A stretch of 64,000 bases of DNA from Phaeocystidibacter luteus (GTDB lineage: Bacteria; Bacteroidota; Bacteroidia; Flavobacteriales; Schleiferiaceae), in assembly GCF_008933115.1 (NCBI RefSeq), contig NZ_WBVO01000002.1, positions 1 to 64,000 of the forward strand, given 5' to 3'. Position 1 is the first letter of the stretch; the number at the start of each line of letters is the position of its first letter. The notes beneath the pieces were generated by a model. The model had not been told where the DNA came from. It made no database searches and was given only the letters and a program-made list of their open reading frames with translations. The position numbers were made by a program, and so were the translations under genes. Shown one piece after another: positions 36,197 through 44,681 of this stretch.

Positions 36197-37432
36197 ATGA
36201 AAACACTACAGATAATTGTAACAATCGCCTGGAGGAACCTTTGGAGAAATAAGGTGAGAAGCGGTGTTGTTGTACTCGCTATGACCATGGGCATTTGGGC
36301 CTGTATTTTCTTAGCGGGCTTCAGTGTGGGGATGAATGACCAACGCACCGATTCCGCCTTGTCAACGTATGTCGGTTTCGCTCAAGTTCATGCCAACGGA
36401 TGGGAAGATGAGCGCTCCGTTGAGTTGCTGATCCCCAATCTCGAAGAGGTCATAGCAAAGAGTCAGGAAATTCCCGGATACGTTGCTCATGCTTCTAGAC
36501 TTGTTGAAACGGGAATGGCCGCCTCGAGTTATGGTGCACTCGGTGTTCAAGTTCAGGGCGTAGATCCTGCCATGGATACCCTTGTTTACGACTTGCAAAC
36601 CCGTTTGATTGAGGGCGAATTCTTGCCCGAATCTCGCCGTGTTCCGCGAGCCTATGTTGGCGAATCCCTAGCGGAAGAGTTGAAACTGGAAGTGGGGAGC
36701 AAGTTTCAAGTTACACTTCAAGACGTTTCAGGATATGCCACCCAAGCCCTTTTCCGAGTGGGAGGTATTTTCAAGACTGTATCCTCACAATATGATAAGT
36801 CTACCATTCTAATCAGACGAGAAGATATGGCCGGCTTGATTGGTGTTGATCCAAGCGCAGCGCACGAAATCGTTTATAAAATAAGTTCAAAAGAACAGGC
36901 GATTGTTTGGGCAGGTGAACTCAGTTCAGCTTTTCCAAACGCCGAGGTGATGTCGTGGAAGGAAGTATCGCCGGAGCTGGGATACGCAGACGATATGATG
37001 GCTACGAGCTTATACATCTTCATTGGAATTATCATCATGGCGATAAGCTTTGGAATCTTGAATACGATGCTCATGGCCATTCTCGAACGTCGCCGTGAGC
37101 TAGGAATGCTCATGGCCGTAGGGATGAACAAAAGGCGCACCTTTTTTATGGTGATGATTGAAACGATTTTTCTGGGGGCAGTAGGCGCACCTATTGGAAT
37201 ACTGGTTGGACATCTTTCATTGATTTGGAGCGGCGTGAACGGCTTCGATTTAAGCTCCGTAGGCGAAGGATTGAACGCTTATGGAATGGATGCCATCGTG
37301 TACCCATCTGCAGTTCCAGAATACTATTTGGGGATTGCGGTGATTGTCGTTGTAATGACGTTGCTCTTTTCGCTTTACCCTGCCTACAAGTCGATTCGTC
37401 TTAACCCAGTTCAGGCCATCAGAAGCGTATGA
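36197..37432 (+). CDS. FtsX/MacB-type ABC transporter permease, second subunit
   Basis: A 411-residue permease of the same four-helix layout (TIAWRNLWRNKVRSGVVVL, a periplasmic domain about 45-270, and the C-terminal helices around TSLYIFIGIIIMAISFGILN and LLFSLYPAYKSIRLNPVQAIRS). The ATG at 36197 is preferred over a GTG one codon earlier. It is clearly related to the preceding permease but divergent, as expected for a heterodimer. Its stop overlaps the start of the DUF4421 gene (ATGA), showing translational coupling across a switch from inner-membrane to outer-envelope proteins. Confidence 0.88.
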   Translation: MKTLQIIVTIAWRNLWRNKVRSGVVVLAMTMGIWACIFLAGFSVGMNDQRTDSALSTYVGFAQVHANGWEDERSVELLIPNLEEVIAKSQEIPGYVAHASRLVETGMAASSYGALGVQVQGVDPAMDTLVYDLQTRLIEGEFLPESRRVPRAYVGESLAEELKLEVGSKFQVTLQDVSGYATQALFRVGGIFKTVSSQYDKSTILIRREDMAGLIGVDPSAAHEIVYKISSKEQAIVWAGELSSAFPNAEVMSWKEVSPELGYADDMMATSLYIFIGIIIMAISFGILNTMLMAILERRRELGMLMAVGMNKRRTFFMVMIETIFLGAVGAPIGILVGHLSLIWSGVNGFDLSSVGEGLNAYGMDAIVYPSAVPEYYLGIAVIVVVMTLLFSLYPAYKSIRLNPVQAIRSV

Positions 37433-38445
37433 GAAAGGGGATATTCATAGCACTATTTCTGCTCAGCACCATGCTTTTCGCGCAACGTGAGAACATTACG
37501 AGCTTCCGAGATAACCTCGTCGTAACTTCCGTACTAAACACAAAGTCGGAGCGCTTCGATTTCACCAATTCTATTGGGCAAACGCTAGAGTACAGCACTG
37601 CACCAATCACAGGTTTTGGGTTTGGAATTGATTACAAGTGGCTCACATTCGAGTATACGAAAAGACTCAATTCTGCGAATACCGACGGACTATATGGCCA
37701 CACGGAGAACTTCGGGATTGGCTTTGGCTTTACCATGCCGAAGTGGTACTTCAGAAATTTTCTGGAGTCCTATGATGGTTACCACCTGACCACTCCTGAT
37801 CTCTTGCAGTTTGGGTACCTCGATAGTGCTGGAAGTTATCCGTATCGTCCAGACATCTCCACTTTCCGATACTTTGCCTCATTCTATTGGGTCTTCAACA
37901 ATGAAAACTACTCCAGTATGGCCAGTTTATGGCAGTTGGAAAGGCAGGAAAAGAGTGCGGGGTCATGGGTGGCCGGCGCAACATTTGGAATTAGCGCCGT
38001 GATTGGCGATAGCAGCTTTGTGCCTCAGGCACAGGAGGAGAACTTCGACAGAATAAAGGACGTCCGAGGAGTTGGTGCAACCGTTTTTACTTTGAATGGA
38101 GGCTACCAATACACCTTTGTGCTGAGCAATAGCAAAAAGTGGTTCATCCACCTTGGGCTCACGCCTGGTATCGGGACGATCTGGGCTTCGAGCTTAGATC
38201 AAGTAACGGATGAAGTCACCTCCTATGATTCAAACTTGGCATTCTCCAGTGAGGGCAGGTTTGTAGTTGGATACAATGGTGACAAATGGTATTTCGGATA
38301 TAGTGCCATTTCCTATTCAACTTCAGATTTGAGCTCGGATCTAAATCCCTTGGCCAATCACAACGTATACAACCGATTCTATCTCGGTTACCGATTCACA
38401 TTACCAAAGAAAGTTACAAACGCACTTGAAAAAGTAGGACTATGA
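37429..38445 (+). CDS. DUF4421 family predicted outer-membrane protein
   Basis: A 338-residue protein with a signal peptide (MRKGIFIALFLLSTMLFAQ) and alternating aromatic beta strands of an outer-membrane barrel. The DUF4421 layout is visible: FGFGIDYKWLTFEYTKRLN, an NFGIGFGFTMPKWYF strand pair, FYWVFNNENYSSMASLWQLE and SAGSWVAGATFGIS. Function of the family is unknown. It lies between permease and ATPase genes with four-base overlaps on both sides, so it is part of the same system and not a bystander. A paralogue follows the ATPase gene. Confidence 0.78.
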   Translation: MRKGIFIALFLLSTMLFAQRENITSFRDNLVVTSVLNTKSERFDFTNSIGQTLEYSTAPITGFGFGIDYKWLTFEYTKRLNSANTDGLYGHTENFGIGFGFTMPKWYFRNFLESYDGYHLTTPDLLQFGYLDSAGSYPYRPDISTFRYFASFYWVFNNENYSSMASLWQLERQEKSAGSWVAGATFGISAVIGDSSFVPQAQEENFDRIKDVRGVGATVFTLNGGYQYTFVLSNSKKWFIHLGLTPGIGTIWASSLDQVTDEVTSYDSNLAFSSEGRFVVGYNGDKWYFGYSAISYSTSDLSSDLNPLANHNVYNRFYLGYRFTLPKKVTNALEKVGL

Positions 38446-39140
38446 AATCAACAGAAACCGTTGTTAAAGTTGAGAACCTCCGCAAAACCTACAACGCGGA
38501 TGCCGTAGCAGTACATGCTGTTGATGGAATCTCACTTTCCATAGAAAAAGGCGAGTTTACGGCAATTGTAGGCCCTTCTGGATGCGGTAAAACCACGCTG
38601 CTCAACATGATTGGTGGTCTAGATCGACCGACCTCGGGCGACGTATACGTTCAAGAGGTATCCATCGGCTCTTTGAGCGAAGGCGACCTCATTGATTTTC
38701 GCTTGAAACACATCGGATTTGTGTTTCAAGCCTATAACCTTTTGCCGGTTCTTTCGGCCGAGGAGAACACTTCGTTCATCATGCAACTGCAAGGCAAGAG
38801 CAAGGAGGAGCGTTCGCAAAGAGCTCGACAACTGCTTAAGAATGTGGGACTCGAAGGAAGGGAAGGCGATAAGCCAGCGCAGCTTTCCGGTGGTCAGCAA
38901 CAGCGTGTGGCCGTGGCTAGAGCGTTAGCGTCAAAGCCGAATTTCATTATTGCAGATGAGCCGACAGCCAATCTCGACAGCCATTCTACATCTAATCTGT
39001 TGGACATTATGGCTCGGTTGAATGAAGAAGAACAAATGACTTTTGTTTTTGCGACTCACGACCAAAGAGTCATTGATAAGGCGAAAAGAGTCATTACATT
39101 AGAGGATGGTAAAGTGATTACGGACGAAATCCGCAGTTAA
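38442..39140 (+). CDS. LolD/MacB-type ABC transporter ATPase
   Basis: A 232-residue ATP-binding protein. Walker A is GPSGCGKTT, Q-loop FVFQAYNLLP, signature LSGGQQQRVAVARAL, Walker B FIIADEPTANLD, switch His in FATHDQRVI. Sequence and length place it in the LolD/MacB/FtsE group that energises FtsX-type permeases. It is the only ATPase in the operon, so one homodimer probably drives the two permeases. It overlaps the upstream DUF4421 gene by four bases. Confidence 0.95.
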   Translation: MKSTETVVKVENLRKTYNADAVAVHAVDGISLSIEKGEFTAIVGPSGCGKTTLLNMIGGLDRPTSGDVYVQEVSIGSLSEGDLIDFRLKHIGFVFQAYNLLPVLSAEENTSFIMQLQGKSKEERSQRARQLLKNVGLEGREGDKPAQLSGGQQQRVAVARALASKPNFIIADEPTANLDSHSTSNLLDIMARLNEEEQMTFVFATHDQRVIDKAKRVITLEDGKVITDEIRS

Positions 39141-39158
39141 ACTCTCCCAAACCAAACC

Positions 39159-40184
39159 ATGAAGCTGAGTCTCCTATGTGCTACATTTCTGCTAGGCTGC
39201 CTATCGCTAAAGGCGCAGCAGGATACCACGTACATCAGAGATTTCCGGGACTATGGCAACTTGAGTTTTGCCATGGAGGCCAAGGCAAATAACATTACCA
39301 TCTTTGGCCGGCGAGGGGGAGCGCTCCGTTTGTCCTCCAACAACGGATTGCCCACTTATGGAGTCATGTTTAGCTATAAGTGGTTGAACGTTTGGGCAAC
39401 CACAAAGCTCGGTCCACTCACGTATTCGAATGAGCAGAAGGGTTCCACCAACAACTTAGGATTGGCGGTTGGGTACACTGGTGACCACTGGTGGGCCAGA
39501 ATCTTTTACGAGCAATACCGCGGCTATCACATTGCCAACCCAGAGTCTTTCGCACCCAATTGGTTTGCGGAGAATGACAATTATCCTTTGATTCCAGACT
39601 TGCGTTCACGCACACTTTATGGGAACGTCTACTATGGATTTAATGAAAAAACCTATTCCCACCGCGCAATGCTCTGGCAGAGTCAGGAGCAACGCCGTTC
39701 TGCAGGCAGCTGGCTGATGGGGGTTTCATTGGGTTATGACCACATCTTCTCAGACACATCTATCGTTCCGGTAGAGGGAGTAATTGACTATTACGAGATC
39801 AGGAATGTGTCGGGCTATGAGACCGTGAACGGAGCCATAAATGTGGGATACACGTACTCTTGGGCTTTTTGGGACCGCTGGTCTTTTGGATTGATGTTCG
39901 CTCCCGGAATTGCAGGTACATATGGAGTGGTAGAAGAGGTTAATGGCACAAACCGAGGCATCGATTTCGAATTGGCCGCCATGGCTGAAGGGAGGGCTAT
40001 TCTATCTTATCACCACGACAGGTGGTACGGAGGCATAGCCGCAAATGCTTACATGCTCACGAAGCCAGTTAGGGGCGATTTTTACAACAACTTACACACG
40101 TACATCCGATTCAATATCGGGTACCGCATCAATATGCCGAAGAGTAAATTCTTGGGCAGGTTCGGTTTATCAAGTGACTCATGA
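39159..40184 (+). CDS. DUF4421-like outer-membrane protein, paralogue
   Basis: A 341-residue beta-rich protein with a signal peptide (MKLSLLCATFLLGCLSLKAQ) and the same strand order as the protein two genes upstream: VMFSYKWLNVWATTKLG, NLGLAVGYTGDHWWARIFYE, VYYGFNEKTYSHRAMLWQSQ and SAGSWLMGVSLGYD. The pair probably arose by duplication within the operon and then diverged. It overlaps the next gene by four bases. Function unknown; a role as an outer-membrane acceptor or a pore for the ABC/LolA-like system is inferred from position. Confidence 0.72.
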   Translation: MKLSLLCATFLLGCLSLKAQQDTTYIRDFRDYGNLSFAMEAKANNITIFGRRGGALRLSSNNGLPTYGVMFSYKWLNVWATTKLGPLTYSNEQKGSTNNLGLAVGYTGDHWWARIFYEQYRGYHIANPESFAPNWFAENDNYPLIPDLRSRTLYGNVYYGFNEKTYSHRAMLWQSQEQRRSAGSWLMGVSLGYDHIFSDTSIVPVEGVIDYYEIRNVSGYETVNGAINVGYTYSWAFWDRWSFGLMFAPGIAGTYGVVEEVNGTNRGIDFELAAMAEGRAILSYHHDRWYGGIAANAYMLTKPVRGDFYNNLHTYIRFNIGYRINMPKSKFLGRFGLSSDS

Positions 40185-41374
40185 AACGAGTAGTATATAC
40201 GCTATTTGCTAGTGCGATTTCTCTCTTCGCACTAGGTCAGAATTGGCAATTTGGAGGGTACTTGAAATACTTGCCCTCGCAAACTTTCATCAATGAGGGG
40301 GTTTTACCTCCCGAGTTTCAAGGATTTCTGCCAAAATCGTATACCGATCAGGTCATCCATAACCGACTAAATATCAATTGGGCGAACAAGACAGATCGTG
40401 GGAGCTATGCCTTTGAGGCCGGAATCAGAAACCGACTTTTTTACGGATACACGGCTTCTCAACCTGCGTTCATTGAGTCCCTTCGCGAAGATCCGGGCTT
40501 GGTGGATATGCGTTGGCTATGGACTGATGGGGATGTTCTCTTTCACACGGAAATTGACCGCTTGAACTTCACATTTAGACAAAAGAACTTCACCCTCAGA
40601 ATTGGGCGCCAAAGAATTAATTGGGGCATACACGATGTCTTCAACCCGAACGACATCTTCAATCAATACAACTATTTCGATTTCGATTATGAGGAAAGGC
40701 CTGGCGCGGATGCAGTCTTTGCACAATACTACTTGGGCGATGGCTTCAGTTCGCTCGAGTTGGCCTTCTCTCCCAACTTTGAGCAACTTGAGCGAAGCAC
40801 GGCGGGCTTGATTTATAAGTCGAACGCGAACGGCTACGATTATCAAGCATTGATAGGCTATACTTACTACGACGTAGTTCTTGGAGGAGGCTGGGCTGGA
40901 AGTTTAGGCGGAGCGGGCTTCAAGGGAGAAGCCGCTTATTATTACAGCACAGATTCGACCCAAAGTGAAAACAATTTTACCGCGTCAGTCGGACTTGATT
41001 ACATGTTTTCATCCGGCATTTACGGAATGGTGAGCTACCTCTATAACGGAATGGGTGAGCTGAATCCAACTATCGCAGATCAGCTTAGCTTGAGGCAAGC
41101 TCGGTTGAGTTCGAAAAACATCTTTCCATACCGACATACCATTATGGTGAGCGCATCGTATCCCATAAATCCAATATGGAACGTGAATCTGGCGTGGTTT
41201 CAATCCCACAACTTCGATCAAGCCGCCTTTGTTCCTGGTGTTACATACAGTATCTCAAATGATTGGGACGCGATGTTGATTGCTCAAATTTTTACGGTAC
41301 GTCCGACCGGAGATTCGAATTCAATTGCGCTTTTTAATTCGGCTTTGTTCGCGAGGTTGAAGTGGTCTTTTTGA
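40181..41374 (+). CDS. DUF1302-like outer-membrane beta-barrel
   Basis: A 397-residue predicted outer-membrane barrel with a signal peptide (MKRVVYTLFASAISLFALGQ) and C-terminal Phe (ARLKWSF). The central segment LRIGRQRINWGIHDVFNPND followed by YNYFDFDYEERPGADAV resembles the G-R-Q-x-x-x-W-G ... N-P-x-D ... R-P-G pattern of DUF1302-type barrels. In Proteobacteria those barrels travel with LolA-like DUF1329 proteins and RND exporters. Here the barrel ends an operon with a LolA-like protein and an ABC system, so it could be the outer-membrane end of that export path. Family match is by eye. Confidence 0.65.
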   Translation: MKRVVYTLFASAISLFALGQNWQFGGYLKYLPSQTFINEGVLPPEFQGFLPKSYTDQVIHNRLNINWANKTDRGSYAFEAGIRNRLFYGYTASQPAFIESLREDPGLVDMRWLWTDGDVLFHTEIDRLNFTFRQKNFTLRIGRQRINWGIHDVFNPNDIFNQYNYFDFDYEERPGADAVFAQYYLGDGFSSLELAFSPNFEQLERSTAGLIYKSNANGYDYQALIGYTYYDVVLGGGWAGSLGGAGFKGEAAYYYSTDSTQSENNFTASVGLDYMFSSGIYGMVSYLYNGMGELNPTIADQLSLRQARLSSKNIFPYRHTIMVSASYPINPIWNVNLAWFQSHNFDQAAFVPGVTYSISNDWDAMLIAQIFTVRPTGDSNSIALFNSALFARLKWSF

Positions 41375-41696
41375 GGGGGACAACGTGGTGGATCATGGGA
41401 TGTGGTTCGCCCGCCGGTAGTCGGGCAGGCTCTGAATTCCCAGCAATAGGCACGGTGCTTTAGCGCGTGCCGGGCATGGGATATGGTGGGGTTTCCCGAG
41501 GATATTATGGGATGAGCTTGGTGGATCATCGGATGTGGTTCGCCCGCCGGTAGTCGGGCAGGCTCTGAATTCCCAGCAATAGGCTCGGTGCTTTAGCCCG
41601 TGCCGGGCATGGGATAGGACGTTATTTATTTTTTGCGTTTTTGCCTCTAGTGATTTTGCGAGAAACCCCTATCTTCCCTTTCTAATAATTCTCTCT
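41375..41696. repeat. Two tandem REP-like units before the NfeD gene
   Basis: Two near-identical units of about 98 bases start near 41390 and 41520 (spacing about 130). Each has a GATCAT(G/C)GGATGTGGTTC lead, a GCCCG...CGGGC hairpin, CTCTGAATTCCCAGC, then the palindromic core G-G-C-(A/T)-C-G...CGTGCC. The second core carries paired changes (GGCTCGG, GCCCGTG). The same core and lead occur at 6.2-6.6 kb, there with a different middle. No gene is seen. Confidence 0.75.
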
Positions 41697-42278
41697 ATGG
41701 ATTTCTCAGAATGGTGGGCGTCGTACGACAGTTTCGCCCAAGTTTTATGGGTTCTCGCTCTCATTAGTTCCCTTTTGTTTGTCTTGCAAATGGCAAGTGC
41801 CTTGTTGATGGGTGATACGGAATCTGCCTTTGGTGATTCCGATGAGTTCGTCGATACCGACACAGGCGTGGGATATCAATTTTTCACCTTCCGAAATGCA
41901 GTAACCTTCTTCATGATGTTCGGTTGGGTTGGCTTAGGTGTTTATACTGAAGGCAATAGCGAATGGGTGACTATTCTCTGGGCCACGTTAGCCGGAGCCC
42001 TCATGGTATTTATCATGGCCTGGTTGATGAAAAAGATTGGAAGCCTGAAGCAGGACGGCTCAATGAAAATCAGCAACGCCATTGGAAAGGTAGGCACGGT
42101 GTATTTGCCCATTAAGGCTAATGGCGCAGGTACAGGAAAAGTGCAGATTCCGATCCAAGGAAGTACCCATGAGCTTTCTGCGGTTACTACGCAAAGTGAA
42201 GATCTTCCAACTGGTGCAACCGTTGAGGTTACAGACGTGAAGCCAGGAAACATACTCGTTGTTCAAAAACTTAATTAA
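41697..42278 (+). CDS. NfeD/YuaF-like membrane protein with OB-fold
   Basis: A 193-residue membrane protein: helices at about 15-38, 62-80 and 88-108, then a soluble beta domain (about 120-193; GKVGTVYLPIKANGAGTGKVQI ... GATVEVTDVKPGNILVVQKL, in short pieces GKVGTVYLPI and GATVEVTDV) with the OB-fold pattern of NfeD C-termini. It lies 19 bases before a flotillin gene, the same pairing as B. subtilis yuaF-yuaG. YuaF-type proteins lack the protease domain of long NfeD proteins, as here. Likely role: partner of flotillin membrane microdomains, affecting membrane fluidity or stress response. Confidence 0.8.
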   Translation: MDFSEWWASYDSFAQVLWVLALISSLLFVLQMASALLMGDTESAFGDSDEFVDTDTGVGYQFFTFRNAVTFFMMFGWVGLGVYTEGNSEWVTILWATLAGALMVFIMAWLMKKIGSLKQDGSMKISNAIGKVGTVYLPIKANGAGTGKVQIPIQGSTHELSAVTTQSEDLPTGATVEVTDVKPGNILVVQKLN

Positions 42279-42297
42279 CTCCAAATTGCTCTCCTAG

Positions 42298-43845
42298 ATG
42301 AATAACTTTATTCTCATTGCGATTGTAGGCGGTGTACTCGCCATTTTCGCGATTATTTCCCTCTTACTTCGTCGCTATAAGCGTTGTCCGTCCGACAGAA
42401 TTCTTGTCGTTTACGGTAAAGTAGGCAGCAATGCCGAAGGTTCGCTTTCTGCAAGATGTATCCATGGTGGTGCGGCCTTCGTATGGCCTATCATTCAGGA
42501 TTATGCGTTTATGGATCTCACGCCACTTTCGTTGGAGGTTGGCCTTACAAACGCCCTGAGCCGCCAGAACATCCGTGTGGATGTTCCTTCGCGATTTACG
42601 GTTGCAATTTCTACCGAGCCAGGAACGATGAACAACGCAGCTGAGCGCCTCCTCGGTTTGGGTCGCCAAGAAGTACATGACCTCGCAAAAGACATCATCT
42701 TTGGTCAGCTTCGTCTCGTTGTTGCTACTATGGACATCGAGGAAATCAACAACAACAGAGATAAGTTCTTGGCCAACGTTGCTGCCAACGTAGAAGCCGA
42801 GCTTAAGAAGATTGGTTTGAAGCTCATCAACGTAAACGTTACCGATATTAAAGATGAGTCTGGCTATATCGAAGCCCTCGGTAAAGAGGCTGCTGCGAAG
42901 GCAATCAACGACGCAAAAGTGCGTGTTGCAGAACAAGAGCGTTTTGGTGAGGTAGGTAAGACAGAAGCAGATAAGGAGCGTGATATCCGCGTTGCTGAGA
43001 TGATTCGTGACCGAGATTCAAACGTTGCTGTAGCCAATAAAGACCGTGAAATTCTCATTGCCGAGGCGACTCGTGATGAGAGCATCGGTAAGGTGAATGC
43101 AGATAGAGACACCCGTATTAAAACAGCAGAAGCGAATGCAACCGCTGTTGAGGGGGAAAACGTTTCTAGAGTACAAATCGCCCAATCAGATTCAGCTCGT
43201 AGGGAAAGAGAAGCCGAGGCGCTGAGAAAAGCGACAGCAGCAGAGAAAGTACAATCGGCCAAAGCACTCGAAGAAGCCTATGAGGCTGAACGAACTGCCG
43301 AAGTTGCTCGTGCCGAAAGAGAACGCGCTTCGCAAAAAGCGAACGTGGTTGTAAGCGCAGAAATTCAGAAAGAGAAGCTCATCATTGAGGCTCAGGCCGA
43401 CGCAGAACAGAAGCGTGAGCTTGCGAAAGGTGAAGCAGATGCCATTTATGCGAAGCTCGAAGCTGAAGCTCGTGGTATCTTCGAAACTCTAACCAAGCAA
43501 GCTGAAGGTCTAGAAAGACTCGTACAAGCAGCTGGCAACGATCCGAAGGATGCCGTTATGCTCCTCGTAGCGGATAAACTCCCTGAACTCGTTAAACTTC
43601 AAGCAGAAGCTATCAAGAATATCAAGATTGATAAGGTTACTGTTTGGGATAGCGCAGGCGGCGGTAAAGGCGACAGCAGCTCAACCGCGAACTTCATGTC
43701 AAACCTCTACAAGAGCGTCCCTCCTCTAAAGGATATGTTCGAAATGGCCGGCATGAACCTCCCAGAATTCATGGGCAAAGAAGCACCTAAGCAGGACGAC
43801 TTTGTGAGTGATGTTGAGGTGGAGGATGAGATGGGGGAGAAGTAA
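42298..43845 (+). CDS. Flotillin family protein (FloT/YuaG-like)
   Basis: A 515-residue membrane scaffold protein. An N-terminal hydrophobic segment (NNFILIAIVGGVLAIFAIIS) leads into the SPFH domain (about 30-200; KRCPSDRILVVYGKVG, TIMDIEEINNNRDKF-like TMDIEEINNNRDKFL, LKLINVNVTDIKDESGYIEA). A long Glu/Ala-rich coiled coil follows (about 200-400; repeated EA, AE and ERE steps). The tail is Pro/Asp/Glu-rich. The pattern is that of flotillin, not of stomatin, which lacks the long coiled coil. It is co-transcribed with the YuaF-like gene. Immediately after its stop codon begins a nine-unit hairpin repeat that would form its 3' untranslated region. Confidence 0.93.
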   Translation: MNNFILIAIVGGVLAIFAIISLLLRRYKRCPSDRILVVYGKVGSNAEGSLSARCIHGGAAFVWPIIQDYAFMDLTPLSLEVGLTNALSRQNIRVDVPSRFTVAISTEPGTMNNAAERLLGLGRQEVHDLAKDIIFGQLRLVVATMDIEEINNNRDKFLANVAANVEAELKKIGLKLINVNVTDIKDESGYIEALGKEAAAKAINDAKVRVAEQERFGEVGKTEADKERDIRVAEMIRDRDSNVAVANKDREILIAEATRDESIGKVNADRDTRIKTAEANATAVEGENVSRVQIAQSDSARREREAEALRKATAAEKVQSAKALEEAYEAERTAEVARAERERASQKANVVVSAEIQKEKLIIEAQADAEQKRELAKGEADAIYAKLEAEARGIFETLTKQAEGLERLVQAAGNDPKDAVMLLVADKLPELVKLQAEAIKNIKIDKVTVWDSAGGGKGDSSSTANFMSNLYKSVPPLKDMFEMAGMNLPEFMGKEAPKQDDFVSDVEVEDEMGEK

Positions 43846-43846
43846 G

Positions 43847-44341
43847 GCCTGCGGCAATGCACTTCGTGCAAGATGCTGCGCATAAGTGCGCTTCGCGCAA
43901 TGCCTGCGGCAAGGCACTTCGTGCAAGATGCTGCGCATAAGGGCGCTTCGCGCAATGCCTGCGGCAAGGCACTTCGTGCAAGATGCTGTGCATAAGGGCG
44001 CTTCGTGCAAGGCTTGTGGCAAGGCACTTCGTGTAAGATGCTGCGGATAAGGGCGCTTCGCGCAATGCCTACGGCAAGGCACTTTGTGCAAGATGCTGTG
44101 CATAAGGGCGCTTCGCGCAAGGCTTGTGGCAAGGCACTTTGTGCAAGATGCTGTGCATAAGGGCGCTTCGCGCAAGGCTTGTGGCAAGGCACTTTGTGCA
44201 AGATGCTGTGCATAAGGGCGCTTCGCGCAAGGCCGGTGGCAAGGCACTTCGTGCAAGATGCTGCGCATAAGGGCGCTTCGCGCAATGCCTGCGGCAAGGC
44301 ACTTTGTGCAAGATGCTGCGCATAAGTGCGCTTCGCGCAAG
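43847..44341 (+). repeat. Nine 55-bp tandem units, each of four mini-hairpins
   Basis: Units start at 43847 and every 55 bases to 44287, and end at 44341. Each unit reads as four tiny stem-loops with 3-base loops, separated by AA(G/T): GCC-TGC-GGC, GCAC-TTC-GTGC, ATGC-TGC-GCAT and GCGC-TTC-GCGC. Most differences between units fall in loops. Of the stem changes, GCT-TGT-GGC (units 4, 6, 7), GCGC-TTC-GTGC (unit 3) and GCAC-TTC-GTGT (unit 4) all leave a G-U pair in plus-strand RNA but break the pair in minus-strand RNA; only ATGC-TGC-GGAT (unit 4) breaks both. The array begins one base after the flotillin stop. Long minus-strand open frames here are a by-product of the repeat. Confidence 0.95.
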
Positions 44342-44372
44342 ATGTTTTATGTAAAAGCCAACGTGAATATGA

Positions 44373-44410
44373 TATGCCTCGGAGCTTTTGGCTTCGAGGT
44401 ATATTTTTGC
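44373..44410 (+). terminator. Terminator of the NfeD-flotillin-repeat transcript
   Basis: ATATGCCTCGGAGC and GCTTCGAGGTATAT form a long stem with a TTTTG loop (44377-44399 is the core), followed by a T-rich run. It lies 32 bases after the 55-bp array in the plus orientation, so the array would be the 3' untranslated region of the flotillin mRNA. Confidence 0.75.
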
Positions 44411-44681
44411 ATTAAATCGTGAAGTTTGCCCTTTAAAGATGGGGGTTATGCGCAACGAATGATTTGTAGACTATAGCCTTCTTGTCCGCGAATAGCGGGC
44501 CTTACTCACAGCTGAAAGCTGGGAGTCTTACAATTCAAATGGAATTGAATTGTTTTATGCGCAGCATCCTTTTCCGCCGCTAGGCGGAACCCTTTCACTC
44601 CCATTTTTCCCAACTTCACTCCATTCTCCTTCCATATTCTTAACTTCCACTGCACCTTTGAAGCAAATAATTCTACCAGCC
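44411..44681. other. Hairpin-rich intergenic stretch, no gene seen
   Basis: Three small inverted repeats stand out: CCGC-GAATA-GCGG (about 44488), ACAATTCAA with TTGAATTGT (about 44530-44553, followed by TTTTAT) and TCCGCC-GCTA-GGCGGA (about 44572-44587). The last resembles palindromes at 6.68, 6.73 and 61.1 kb. A longer frame of the next gene runs through here but has no protein character. Confidence 0.5.

Noticed and set aside
43707-44455. Minus-strand open frames of 92-204 codons across the 55-bp array (Ala/Arg/Ser/Leu/Cys-rich)
   Set aside because: They exist because the 55-base unit lacks stops in all three minus frames. Three overlapping frames are equally open, none has a fitting start or ribosome site, and stem-compatible changes do not follow codon positions.
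44412-44681. tRNA or structured RNA gene before the T9SS gene
   Set aside because: Several short hairpins are present but no cloverleaf, no T-loop consensus and no clear promoter-terminator pair.
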